Assembly: GCA_017436905.1 (NCBI GenBank)
Contig: JAFSCF010000016.1
Location: 1-56,081, forward strand
Direction: 5' to 3'
From: Clostridia bacterium
GTDB lineage: Bacteria > Bacillota > Clostridia > UMGS1810
DNA: 56,081 bases
Part shown: one piece after another, positions 19,157 to 27,464 of the stretch
Position numbering within the stretch: the first letter of the stretch is position 1
Layout: each line of letters opens with the position of its first letter
Position numbers and translations under genes: made by a program
The notes under the pieces: generated by a model
The model's database searches: none
Told to the model about the DNA's origin: nothing
What the model saw: only the letters and a program-made list of their open reading frames with translations

Positions 19157-19213
19157 GTTTACAAAATGACACCTTTTTTTAGAAATTGACATTCGTTGTG
19201 CCCAGAAATGATA

Positions 19214-19242
19214 TTGACATAATCAACCTGTGGTAGTATAAT
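19214..19242 (+). promoter_or_regulatory. Consensus promoter of the OYE-SDR-flavoprotein operon
   Basis: Perfect TTGACA and TATAAT separated by 17 bp; the ATG lies 38 bp downstream. This gives the redox operon its own strong transcription independent of the rhamnosidase gene. Confidence 0.85.
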
Positions 19243-19280
19243 GTACAAAGGAAATTTTTTATAATTTACGAGGTGTAATT

Positions 19281-20612
19281 ATGGCAGATACTAAATTTAA
19301 TTATGTAACAATTGAAGATTTAAAGGGTAAAATTGACGAACTGGGTTTAAAAAACCTGCCCATGGCAGACGATGTTTCCTGCCTTGCAGATACTGTTAAA
19401 ATTGGTGAAACTGTTGTTCCTAACAGAATTGCTATTCAGCCAATGGAAGGATGCGACGGTACTGCTACCGGAGAGCCTGATGAACTTACTTTAAGACGTT
19501 ATGACCGTTTTGCAGAAAGCGGTGCAGGTCTTGTGTGGGCTGAGGCTGTTGCTGTTGTAGAAGAGGGCAGAGCAAACCCCAGACAGTTATACATAACAGA
19601 AAAGAATATTGACGCTTTCAAAAAGATGAATGACCGCATCCGTGAACTTTCTATAAAGAAAAACGGTTTTGCACCGATCATCATTATGCAGGCAACTCAC
19701 TCCGGCAGATACTCTAAACCTACCGGCACACCTGCTCCTTTGATTGCTTATAACAATCCATTGTTTGAAGGCGAAAACCCTATTGACAAATCAAGAATTA
19801 TTACCGATGATAAACTCTTTGCTTTGGAGGAACAGTTCGGTAAAACTGCAAAAATGGCTGAAGAAGCAGGTTTTGACGGTATTGACGTTAAATGCTGCCA
19901 CAGATACTTAAATTCTGAATTGCTCTCTGCTTATACAAGAGAGGGTGCATTTGGCGGAAGTTTTGAAAACAGAACAAGACTTTTAAGAAACGGCATCAAA
20001 AACGCTACCGATGCTACAAGCAAAGACTTTATCGTTACCACACGCATGAATGTGTATGACGGTTTTGAGTATCCTTACGGTTGGGGTGTAAGAGAGGGTT
20101 CAGGTAAAGATATAGACCTTACCGAACCATTGAAACTCATTGACATCATCCACAACGAACTTGGCGTTAAAATGGTTGACGTTACTATTGGTAACCCGTA
20201 TGTAAATTCGTTTGTAAATCGCCCTGCTGACGCTACTGCAGCACTTTCTGGCGAGCATCCGTTAATTGGTGTAGACAGAATGTATGCTTGCGTTGGCGCA
20301 GTACAGAAAGCATTCCCCGAACTGGTTGTTATGGGTTCAGGCGTATCTTATATGCGTCAGTTCTCAGGTAATCTTGCGGCAGGTGCTATCAATGCCAGTA
20401 TGATGACCATGCAGGGCTTTGGCAGAGAGGCTTTTGCGTATCCACAGTTTGCTAACGACCTTATCCATAAAGGCGCTATGGAAAAAAATATGTGCTGCAT
20501 CACTTGCGGTAAATGTACAGAACTTATGCGTGCCGGTGGCGTTGCGGGATGCGTAATTAAAGACTCAGAGGTTTATATGCCTTTGTACAAACAGTATTGC
20601 ATGAATAAATAA
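19281..20612 (+). CDS. NADH:flavin oxidoreductase, Old Yellow Enzyme family, with C-terminal Cys cluster
   Basis: 443-residue FMN TIM-barrel ene-reductase of the 2,4-dienoyl-CoA reductase/OYE type. Visible are the substrate and FMN segments VVPNRIAIQPMEG, MQATHSGRYS and the block FDGIDVKCCHRYL ending FGGSFENRTRLL (family form: H-G-Y-L...GGSxENR). The C-terminus has CCITCGKC then Cys 14 residues on, in the position of the 4Fe-4S motif of dienoyl-CoA reductase. The protein stops there and lacks the FAD/NAD domains of the long enzymes. It is followed at 23 bp by an SDR and then by a flavoprotein, which may supply the missing redox function. Confidence 0.86.
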   Translation: MADTKFNYVTIEDLKGKIDELGLKNLPMADDVSCLADTVKIGETVVPNRIAIQPMEGCDGTATGEPDELTLRRYDRFAESGAGLVWAEAVAVVEEGRANPRQLYITEKNIDAFKKMNDRIRELSIKKNGFAPIIIMQATHSGRYSKPTGTPAPLIAYNNPLFEGENPIDKSRIITDDKLFALEEQFGKTAKMAEEAGFDGIDVKCCHRYLNSELLSAYTREGAFGGSFENRTRLLRNGIKNATDATSKDFIVTTRMNVYDGFEYPYGWGVREGSGKDIDLTEPLKLIDIIHNELGVKMVDVTIGNPYVNSFVNRPADATAALSGEHPLIGVDRMYACVGAVQKAFPELVVMGSGVSYMRQFSGNLAAGAINASMMTMQGFGREAFAYPQFANDLIHKGAMEKNMCCITCGKCTELMRAGGVAGCVIKDSEVYMPLYKQYCMNK

Positions 20613-20635
20613 TTTAACAGAGAGGATAAATTGTT

Positions 20636-21376
20636 ATGAAAAAAGTTGCTATTGTAACAGGTTGCAATGGCGGTATCGGTTTTGCAACTGCTGAAAAACT
20701 TATGAATGAAGGATACTTCGTAGTTGGTATGGATGTATCTGATGAAAGCAAAATTGTTACTGCTGATTTTAAATATGTTAAAGGCGACCTTTCTAAGGCT
20801 GCCGACAGAGAAAATCTTGTTAATGAAGCGCTCAGTGTTAATGGTGCTATCAATGTATTAGTAAACGTTGCAGGTGTTGCTCCCAGAGTACGTGCTGACC
20901 TTTTGGAAATGAGCGAAGAGAGTTATGATTTTGTTATGGGAATCAATACAAAAGGTACTCTTTTCCTTACACAACTTGTTGCAAATAAAATGATTGCAAA
21001 TGAAAAAGTAGACGGCATTAAAGGCTATATTGTAAACATTTCTTCAATGTCTGCATATACAAGTTCTGTTAATCGTGGAGAGTACTGCATTTCAAAAGCA
21101 GGCGCATCTATGATTACAAAACTTTTTGCTGACCGTTTGGCTGAAGAAGGTATTATGGTTAACGAAATCCGTCCAGGTATTATTGCAACCGGTATGACCT
21201 CTACTGTTCAGGCTAAATACGACGCATTGATTGAAGGCGGTCTGTTACCGATTAAGAGATGGGGTAAACCCGAAGATATTGCTAACGGCGTATATGTTCT
21301 CTGCTCAGGCGCTTTGCCTTATGTTACCGGTCAGTCAATAGATGTTGACGGCGGCTTCCATATTCAAAGACTGTAA
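20636..21376 (+). CDS. Short-chain dehydrogenase/reductase
   Basis: 246-residue classical SDR. It has TGCNGGIG (cofactor motif, about 8-15), NVAG, the catalytic Ser in NISSMSAY, and Tyr and Lys in EYCISKAG. The C-terminal end GQSIDVDGGF is typical. It oxidises or reduces a hydroxyl/keto group with NAD(P). It is the middle gene of a three-gene redox operon (23 bp and 14 bp spacing), so it may act in sequence with the ene-reductase. ATG with an AGAGAGGAT ribosome binding site. Substrate unknown. Confidence 0.92.
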   Translation: MKKVAIVTGCNGGIGFATAEKLMNEGYFVVGMDVSDESKIVTADFKYVKGDLSKAADRENLVNEALSVNGAINVLVNVAGVAPRVRADLLEMSEESYDFVMGINTKGTLFLTQLVANKMIANEKVDGIKGYIVNISSMSAYTSSVNRGEYCISKAGASMITKLFADRLAEEGIMVNEIRPGIIATGMTSTVQAKYDALIEGGLLPIKRWGKPEDIANGVYVLCSGALPYVTGQSIDVDGGFHIQRL

Positions 21377-21390
21377 TTCGGAGGACTGTG

Positions 21391-23337
21391 ATGAACAAAG
21401 AGATTATTGAAATCAAAGGACGTAAAGTGCCTTGCTATACACTAAATACTATTGTAATCGGTTCGGGTTGCGCTGGATTTAATGCTGCAGACTGGTTGCA
21501 TACATTAGGTGTTACTGATATTGCTGTTGTTACCGAAGGCGTAAACCTCGGTACCTCAAGAAATACCGGTAGTGATAAACAGACATATTACAAACTTTCG
21601 TTATCTTCTTCTGAGGAGGATAGCGTTGCAGATATGGCAAAATCGCTTTTTGCTGGTAAGGGAGTTAATGGTGAGCATGCACTCATTGAGGCTGCTTGCT
21701 CTGCAAAAAGTTTTATTAAACTTGCAAACCTTGGCGTTCCGTTTCCGACAAACTTGTATGGCGAATATGTTGGATATATGACAGACCACGATATACACAA
21801 ACGTGCAAGTTCTGCAGGTCCTTTAACCTCTAAATTTATGACAGAAGCGCTCGAAAGAAGCGTTAATACAAAAGGTATTGATATTATTGATGATACTACA
21901 ATCGTTAAACTGATTGTCAAAGACGAAAAGGTTATCGGTGCTGTCGGTATTGATAAGAACACTCTGTATGAAGATAATAACGGTGTTGTTATTTTCGTTT
22001 GCGAAAATATCATTATGGCTACAGGCGGACCTGCCGGAATTTACCAGAACAGCGTATTTCCTAAATGCCATAATGGTATGAGTAGTCTTGCTATTGAAGC
22101 AGGCGCTGCAACTGCAAACTTCCAGGAGTGGCAGTACGGTCTGGCGTCTATTGATTTCAGATGGAATGTATCAGGTACTTATCAGCAGGTAATCCCCAAA
22201 TATATTTCTGTAGATGCTGATGGCAATGAAAAAGAATTTTTAAACGACTATTTTGAAAACCCTGCAGATGCTCTTAATCTGGTGTTTATGAAGGGCTATC
22301 AGTGGCCTTTTGATACTGCTAAAGCTGCAGGTTCATCGCTTATCGACCTTATTATCTTTAACGAAACTGTTAATAAAGGTAATAAAGTGTATATGGATTT
22401 TCGCAGTGAGCCAACCGCTTTGAAAAACGGATTTGATTGTCTTTCTGAAGAAGCATACTCATACCTTAAAAATTCAGATGCTCTTATTGATTTGCCAATT
22501 AAGCGTCTTGAGAAGATGAATAAAAAAGCAATTGATCTTTATATGAGCAACGGCATCGACCTCTACAACGAGCCTTTGCGTGTTGCTGTTTGTGCCCAGC
22601 ATAACAACGGCGGTATAAATGTTGACCTCAACTGGGAAACAAATGTTAAAGGCCTGTATGTTGCAGGAGAAGCAGCAGGAACATTCGGTGTTTACAGACC
22701 AGGTGGCTCTGCACTTAACTCTACTCAGGTAGGCTCTATGCGTGCTGCTGAAAGCATTGCTTTGAACAACCGTAAAGATAGTGCTATTCACAGCACAGTT
22801 GCAGATGTTATCTCAGGTGCTGAAGATATACTTGATTTTGTATTTGCCGCCGGAAAAGGTGAGAAGTATAACGATGAATTCACCGCTTTGCGTGACGAAT
22901 ACCGTGAAAAAATGAGTGCAGCAGCATCGTATATCAGGATTCCTGCTGATATGAAGGCTTTAAAAGATGATGTGTGGAATAAATATAAAACTATCCTTGC
23001 AGATGGCAAGGGCAGCGATGTGTGCAATATTATGCAACTTTTCAGACTTAAAGATATGTTCTTAACACAGGCATGCGTGCTTTCTGCTATGATTACCGCA
23101 GCCGAAACTATCGGTACACGTGGTGGTGCATTGGTTAGTGATAAGCCTTTAACAGAAGAAAGCATTTTCTCTATTGAAATTGCCGACAAATCTGCTTTTG
23201 ATAACAAACGTGTTATTGCTGTAGCAGACAAAAATGGTATTTCTACATCTATGGTAGACGTTACACCCATTCCTCAGCCTGATTTGTGGTTTGAAAATGT
23301 GTGGAACGAATATATGGACAGATGGTCAATTAAATAA
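21391..23337 (+). CDS. FAD-binding fumarate reductase/succinate dehydrogenase-type flavoprotein
   Basis: 648 residues. The FAD dinucleotide motif is VIGSGCAGFNAADWL (about 22-36). A second FAD stretch, GLYVAGEAAGTFGVYRPGG, lies at about 420, with the ALNSTQVGSMRAAE helix after it. A capping domain and a helical C-terminus complete a flavoprotein-subunit-like architecture. No iron-sulfur or membrane subunit is adjacent, so it is likely soluble. I preferred ATG 21391 to GTG 21388 because GGAGG lies six bases before it. Together with the ene-reductase and SDR it suggests reductive or oxidative processing of an unsaturated substrate. Confidence 0.85.
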   Translation: MNKEIIEIKGRKVPCYTLNTIVIGSGCAGFNAADWLHTLGVTDIAVVTEGVNLGTSRNTGSDKQTYYKLSLSSSEEDSVADMAKSLFAGKGVNGEHALIEAACSAKSFIKLANLGVPFPTNLYGEYVGYMTDHDIHKRASSAGPLTSKFMTEALERSVNTKGIDIIDDTTIVKLIVKDEKVIGAVGIDKNTLYEDNNGVVIFVCENIIMATGGPAGIYQNSVFPKCHNGMSSLAIEAGAATANFQEWQYGLASIDFRWNVSGTYQQVIPKYISVDADGNEKEFLNDYFENPADALNLVFMKGYQWPFDTAKAAGSSLIDLIIFNETVNKGNKVYMDFRSEPTALKNGFDCLSEEAYSYLKNSDALIDLPIKRLEKMNKKAIDLYMSNGIDLYNEPLRVAVCAQHNNGGINVDLNWETNVKGLYVAGEAAGTFGVYRPGGSALNSTQVGSMRAAESIALNNRKDSAIHSTVADVISGAEDILDFVFAAGKGEKYNDEFTALRDEYREKMSAAASYIRIPADMKALKDDVWNKYKTILADGKGSDVCNIMQLFRLKDMFLTQACVLSAMITAAETIGTRGGALVSDKPLTEESIFSIEIADKSAFDNKRVIAVADKNGISTSMVDVTPIPQPDLWFENVWNEYMDRWSIK

Positions 23338-23342
23338 TAATT

Positions 23343-23372
23343 AAAGCGGCATACTTTGTGTGCCGCTTTTTG
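23343..23372 (+). terminator. Intrinsic terminator of the redox operon
   Basis: AAAGCGGCA pairs with TGCCGCTTT and is followed by a T-run, directly after the flavoprotein stop. Confidence 0.88.
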
Positions 23373-23399
23373 CAATAATAAAAATCGGAGGAAACAGCA

Positions 23400-23960
23400 T
23401 TGAACGCATATGATTTTGATAAAACCATATATAATGGTGACAGTACCGCACATTTTTATTTTTACTGTTTAAAACATCAGCCATGGATATTAAAATGGCT
23501 TCCGTATCAGGGGTGGAGTTTTTTAAAGTACATTTTAGGCATTTATACAAAAACCCAGTTTAAAGAGAGGTTTTATAAGTTTTTTAAAAGTGTAAACAAT
23601 ATAGAACAGACAGTTGAAGAATTTTGGGATAAAAAAATCTGTAATATCAAAGGGTGGTATCTGGAAAACAGCAAAGATGATGATTTGATTATTTCTGCTT
23701 CGCCAGAATTTTTACTGCGCCCAGCGATACGCCGATTAAAACTTGAAAATCTTATAGCGTCACGTGTTAATCTGCACGACGGTAAATATACAGGTCTTAA
23801 CTGTTGGGGCGATGAAAAAGTTAAAAGACTGCGTGCCGAATTAGGCGATATTGAGTATGATTATTTTTATTCGGATTCTTTGTCAGATACACCTTTGGCA
23901 GAACTTGCAAAGGTAGAAAGTTTTATAGTTAAAGGCGATAAACTTCTGCCTTGGAAATAA
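23400..23960 (+). CDS. HAD-IB-like phosphatase (phosphoserine phosphatase-like)
   Basis: 186 residues from a TTG start preceded by CGGAGGAAA. HAD motif I is DFDKTIYNGDST (nucleophile and acid Asp near 5 and 7), motif II is ISAS (about 98-101), and motif IV is YSDSLSDTPL (about 159). The cap is helical and tryptophan-rich (QPWILKWLPYQGW). Family members dephosphorylate phosphoserine, lipids or sugar phosphates; the substrate cannot be told. It stands alone between two terminators. Confidence 0.85.
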   Translation: MNAYDFDKTIYNGDSTAHFYFYCLKHQPWILKWLPYQGWSFLKYILGIYTKTQFKERFYKFFKSVNNIEQTVEEFWDKKICNIKGWYLENSKDDDLIISASPEFLLRPAIRRLKLENLIASRVNLHDGKYTGLNCWGDEKVKRLRAELGDIEYDYFYSDSLSDTPLAELAKVESFIVKGDKLLPWK

Positions 23961-23962
23961 TT

Positions 23963-23996
23963 AAAGTGACGGTTATTTATAACCGTCACTTTTTAC
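23963..23996. terminator. Bidirectional terminator between HAD and sigK genes
   Basis: AAAGTGACGGTTAT pairs across a short loop with ATAACCGTCACTTT and has T/A runs on both sides; the flanking genes converge. Confidence 0.92.
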
Positions 23997-23997
23997 C

Positions 23998-24702
23998 TTA
24001 TTCCGATATATCAAGACTGCTTTTCAGTTTTTTAATTGCCTTCTTTTCGATTCTTGATACATATGATCTGCTTATACCGAGCATTTTTGCTATTTCTTTT
24101 TGTGTTAGTTCGCAACCATTTGCAAGGCCGTATCTTAATTCTATGACTTTCTGTTCACGTTCAGGAAGAATATCCTTCATACATTGATACAGTTTTTTTA
24201 TCTGTATTTTAAGATTTACTTCGTCAAATATACTTTCATCGTCATTGCTGAGTTTGTCAATGAGTGTTATTTCGTTGCCGTCTTTGTCTTTTCCGATGGG
24301 GTCCTGAAGCAGAACTTCGCTCCGTAGTTTTTTGCCCGAGCGCAGATGCATACGGATTTCGTTTTCGATGCATTTACCTGCATATGTAGCCAACCTTGTG
24401 CCTTTGTCTGGATTAAATGTGGTAATCGCTTTAATAAGACCTATTGTGCCTATGGATATCAAATCGTCTGTATCATCGTGCGACAGCGAATACTTTTTAA
24501 CCACATGCGCCACTAACCGTAGATTTCGCTCTATCAAAATGTTTTTGGCACTTTTGTCGCCGTTTTTGCATTGCTCTAGATACATTCTTTCCTCGCTTGG
24601 TTTTAAAGGTGTCTGGAACGAATTTATGTTCGTTACATACGACATCAAAAAGAACGTATTGGCAACAACCGTAACCAAGGCGTTAAACAGCAGGCTGAAC
24701 AT
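23998..24702 (-). CDS. sigK: RNA polymerase sporulation sigma factor SigK
   Basis: Sigma-70 family factor for late mother-cell genes, 234 residues. A short hydrophobic N-terminus (SLLFNALVTVVANTFFLMSYV) resembles the pro-sequence of pro-sigma-K. Region 2 reads ERNLRLVAHVVKKY, DDLISIGTIGLIKAI, TRLATYAGKCIENEIRMHLRS. Region 4 reads LPEREQKVIELRYG, LTQKEIAKMLGISRSYVSRIEKKA. I set the start at 24702, after a GGGGGTG site, because the longer frame upstream has no sigma-like sequence. The gene is intact and not split by a skin element. A SigE-like promoter lies upstream. Confidence 0.93.
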   Translation of the reverse strand: MFSLLFNALVTVVANTFFLMSYVTNINSFQTPLKPSEERMYLEQCKNGDKSAKNILIERNLRLVAHVVKKYSLSHDDTDDLISIGTIGLIKAITTFNPDKGTRLATYAGKCIENEIRMHLRSGKKLRSEVLLQDPIGKDKDGNEITLIDKLSNDDESIFDEVNLKIQIKKLYQCMKDILPEREQKVIELRYGLANGCELTQKEIAKMLGISRSYVSRIEKKAIKKLKSSLDISE

Positions 24703-24732
24703 ATATGCACCCCCAAAAAAATTTACACTTAG

Positions 24733-24759
24733 ATTATATGACGTTTGTTTTTGCAATGT
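24733..24759 (-). promoter_or_regulatory. Candidate SigE-type promoter of sigK
   Basis: On the minus strand: ACATT, 14-bp spacer, CATATAAT. This is close to the sporulation sigma-E form (ATATT, 14-15 bp, CATACAnT). It lies about 30 bp before the sigK ATG, as expected for a mother-cell cascade. Confidence 0.5.
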
Positions 24760-24844
24760 GCCTGTCTGTTTAGAAAAATAACTGTTGATTTTATCGTCAA
24801 AATAATATAAAATAATGGTATTGAATTTTTTGGGAGGGTATCTG

Positions 24845-25483
24845 ATGGATAATAATTTGAGAGAAAGTATTCTTTTAAGACTAAACTCCACGGCGAATGC
24901 ACTCAGAAAAAATCGTATGGAAGCATACGTGGTTGAGAACAAGGAGGAACTGCTTAATAAAATCGCCGGATTAATCAGCAAAGATGAAACTGTTTTTACA
25001 GGCGGCTCTGCTACACTTAAAGAGGCAGGCGTTATTGATATGCTCAATCGTGATGGGTATGATTATTATTACAGAGGAAGATGCGATGCTGACGGAAAAG
25101 AAATTGACGTTCTTCGTAAAGCATTTTACGGCGATTGGTATATAACCAGCAGTAACGCTATTACGTTGAACGGAGAACTGTACAACGTAGACGGAAATGC
25201 AAACCGTGTGGCGGCACTTTCGTTCGGGCCTAAAAATGTTATTGTTGTTGCAGGATATAACAAGGTTGTTAAAGATCTTTCTGAAGCAGTAGAAAGAGTA
25301 AAAGCGATTGCAGCACCTGCAAACTGTGTTCGTCTTGACAAACTTACCGGATGCAGAGCAAGCGGGCATTGTAGCGATTGCCACAGCGACGACAGAATTT
25401 GCTCAGCGTATACAGTACATTCGTTCCAACGGTTTGCCGGCAGAATTAAAGTTTTTTTACTCCCTGAGGAGTTAGGATATTAA
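24845..25483 (+). CDS. LUD domain protein (LutC/YkgG-like)
   Basis: 212 residues of the LUD (DUF162) family, whose members include lactate utilisation proteins LutB/LutC. Recognised from MEAYVVENKEELLNKIAGLI, VFTGGSATLKEAGVIDML, SNAITLNGELYNVDGNANR and GPKNVIVVAGYNKVV. The C-terminus has a cysteine group (CRASGHCSDC...RIC). No lutA or lutB partner is present, and stand-alone forms are common in Clostridia. The ATG at 24845 follows GGGAGGG; the longer upstream frame lacks a site. Confidence 0.88.
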   Translation: MDNNLRESILLRLNSTANALRKNRMEAYVVENKEELLNKIAGLISKDETVFTGGSATLKEAGVIDMLNRDGYDYYYRGRCDADGKEIDVLRKAFYGDWYITSSNAITLNGELYNVDGNANRVAALSFGPKNVIVVAGYNKVVKDLSEAVERVKAIAAPANCVRLDKLTGCRASGHCSDCHSDDRICSAYTVHSFQRFAGRIKVFLLPEELGY

Positions 25484-25507
25484 TTAAACAAAAAAGGACT
25501 GACTACA

Positions 25508-27133
25508 TTGATTAAAAATTTTGTTAACGATTTAAAAAGAGAATTTTCCGGATATAACGGAAAAAGTTTTTCTAAAGACCTTATGGCAGGTCTTACTGTA
25601 ACTGCGGTAGCGTTGCCTTTAGCGCTTGCTTTCGGTGTAAGTTCCGGTGCCGATGCGGCTGCGGGGCTTATCACCGCCATTATTGCAGGGCTTATAATCA
25701 GCGCTTTTTCGGGTGCGTCTTTCCAGATATCAGGCCCCACAGGAGCAATGACGGCTGTACTTATTACTATAGTTGCCAAGTTTGGTATGCAGGGCGTTTT
25801 TGTTGCCTGCCTTATAGCAGGTGTTTTGCTGCTTCTATTTGGCGTATTTAAACTTGGAAATCTTGTAAGTTTTATTCCTATGCCCGTTGTGACCGGTTTT
25901 ACTACCGGTATTGCCATTATCATTGCACTTGGACAGATAGATAATTTTTTTGGTACTACATCTGTTGGCGAATCAGCGCTTGAAAAAATATTTTCATATG
26001 GAACATTAGGGTTTTCGCCAAACTGGTTTGCTGTTGTAATTGGTTTGCTTGTTATACTTATTATGGTGTTTTACCCGAAAAAATGGAATAATGTTGTGCC
26101 TTCATCATTGGTTGCAATAATAATTGCTGCTGTTGTAAGCAATGTATTAAAATTTGACATTGCAGTAGTAGGGGAGATACCACGCACACTCCTTCCCGAA
26201 ACAAGATTAATTCTTGCCGGCGTAAAATTCGATATGGCAAAAGAACTTGTTGCACCGGCGTTTACTATTGCAATGCTCGCTATGATAGAGAGTCTGCTTT
26301 GCGGCTCTGCTGCTGCACGTATGAAAAAAGAACCGTTCAATGCCGACCAGGAACTTATTGCTCAGGGTATAGGTAATATTATAATACCTTTCTTTGGCGG
26401 TGTTCCTGCTACTGCAGCGATTGCACGTACAAGCGTGGCGATTAAATCAGGCGGTGTTACAAGACTTACTGGCATTATACATGCAGTTGGTTTGCTTTTG
26501 TCGATGTTCCTTTTAGGCTCGCTTATGGCAAAACTTCCACTTGCAGCACTTGCGGGAGTTTTAATGGTTACTGCATGGCGTATGAACGAGTGGGAAACCA
26601 TAAAATACATATTCTCTAAGCGCTTTAAAAGTGCAATGTCACAGTTTTTAATAACAATGGTGTGCACGGTTGTGTTTGACCTTACAATTGCGATTATTGT
26701 TGGTGTGGTATTTTCGTTTATGCACTTTGTTATGAAATCCTCTAAAATTGAGATAAACGTATCTAAAGTTGAAAACGAAAAATTCCGCAGTAGTGATGCA
26801 GATGTTGAGTGTACGCATAAAAACTCTGTTGTTATGTATATTACCGGTAGTGTGTTTTTCGGCAACTGCGCAAAACTGAACGATGCAGTAGAGCAAATGG
26901 ATGGCTATGATGAAATTATATTCTCTCTCCGAGGAGTATCAGCCATAGACACATCGGGAGCACAGAATTTACATGAAATCTGTGAAAATTTGCTTGCAAG
27001 CGGTGTAAAACTTTCATTCTGCGGTGTTCAGCCTGCTGTTAAAGAAATGATGCAACGTTCCGGCGTTGTTGATTTAATAGGAGAGCATTGCTTCTACTGG
27101 AGTGTTGATAAAGCACTTCTTGCAAACGCTTAA
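25508..27133 (+). CDS. SulP family anion transporter with STAS domain
   Basis: 541-residue membrane protein: about 10-12 hydrophobic segments (residues 20-410) including the SulP signature region SGPTGAMTAVLITIV, and a cytoplasmic STAS domain (about 430-535) with VSAIDTSGAQNLHEIC, where the Ser is the usual phosphorylation-type position. These carriers move sulfate, bicarbonate or dicarboxylates. It begins at TTG with AAGGA upstream and has a short intergenic link to the LUD gene. The substrate is not deducible. Confidence 0.92.
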   Translation: MIKNFVNDLKREFSGYNGKSFSKDLMAGLTVTAVALPLALAFGVSSGADAAAGLITAIIAGLIISAFSGASFQISGPTGAMTAVLITIVAKFGMQGVFVACLIAGVLLLLFGVFKLGNLVSFIPMPVVTGFTTGIAIIIALGQIDNFFGTTSVGESALEKIFSYGTLGFSPNWFAVVIGLLVILIMVFYPKKWNNVVPSSLVAIIIAAVVSNVLKFDIAVVGEIPRTLLPETRLILAGVKFDMAKELVAPAFTIAMLAMIESLLCGSAAARMKKEPFNADQELIAQGIGNIIIPFFGGVPATAAIARTSVAIKSGGVTRLTGIIHAVGLLLSMFLLGSLMAKLPLAALAGVLMVTAWRMNEWETIKYIFSKRFKSAMSQFLITMVCTVVFDLTIAIIVGVVFSFMHFVMKSSKIEINVSKVENEKFRSSDADVECTHKNSVVMYITGSVFFGNCAKLNDAVEQMDGYDEIIFSLRGVSAIDTSGAQNLHEICENLLASGVKLSFCGVQPAVKEMMQRSGVVDLIGEHCFYWSVDKALLANA

Positions 27134-27144
27134 GGGTGTATATT

Positions 27145-27354
27145 ATGAAATTAGGTGTATATAAACATTTTAAAGGTAACCTTTATGAGGTTGTTGCCTT
27201 GGCACGCCACAGTGAAACATTAGAGGAAATGGTTGTATATAAGGCGCTTTACGGCGACGAAGATGTATGGGTGAGGCCTGCCTGTATGTGGAACGAGGTT
27301 ATAGAGCGTGATGGCAAACGTTTTAAACGTTTTGAACTTATAGAGGAAAAATAA
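27145..27354 (+). CDS. DUF1653 family protein
   Basis: 69-residue small protein with the DUF1653 pattern: LGVYKHFKGNLYEVV, ARHSETLEEMVVYKALYG, VWVRPACMWNEVI. Function unknown. It lies just after the SulP gene. I prefer ATG 27145 (four residues after an alternative GTG) because it better fits the AAGGGTG site. A terminator follows. Confidence 0.9.
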   Translation: MKLGVYKHFKGNLYEVVALARHSETLEEMVVYKALYGDEDVWVRPACMWNEVIERDGKRFKRFELIEEK

Positions 27355-27364
27355 AACATAAAAA

Positions 27365-27414
27365 ATAAAAGCGCAAATTTCTGCTATTAAATAGAGGATT
27401 TTTGCGCTTTTTGT
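27365..27414 (+). terminator. Intrinsic terminator after the DUF1653 gene
   Basis: AAAAGCGCAAA pairs with TTTGCGCTTTT across a 28-nt partly paired loop, then T-rich sequence. Confidence 0.75.
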
Positions 27415-27464
27415 TGTATATAAATATAAAGGAACGTACTCTTTTGAAAGAGGTTGATTATAAT

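Noticed and set aside
23951..24781. Plus-strand frames opposite sigK
   Set aside because: Antisense to clear SigK motifs, biased composition, no start signals.
24703..25047. N-terminal extension of sigK through the LUD gene start
   Set aside because: No sigma-like sequence and it overlaps the divergent promoter region; ATG at 24702 has a ribosome binding site.
24845..25483. Lactate utilisation operon lutABC
   Set aside because: Only a single LUD protein; no lutA or lutB neighbour.
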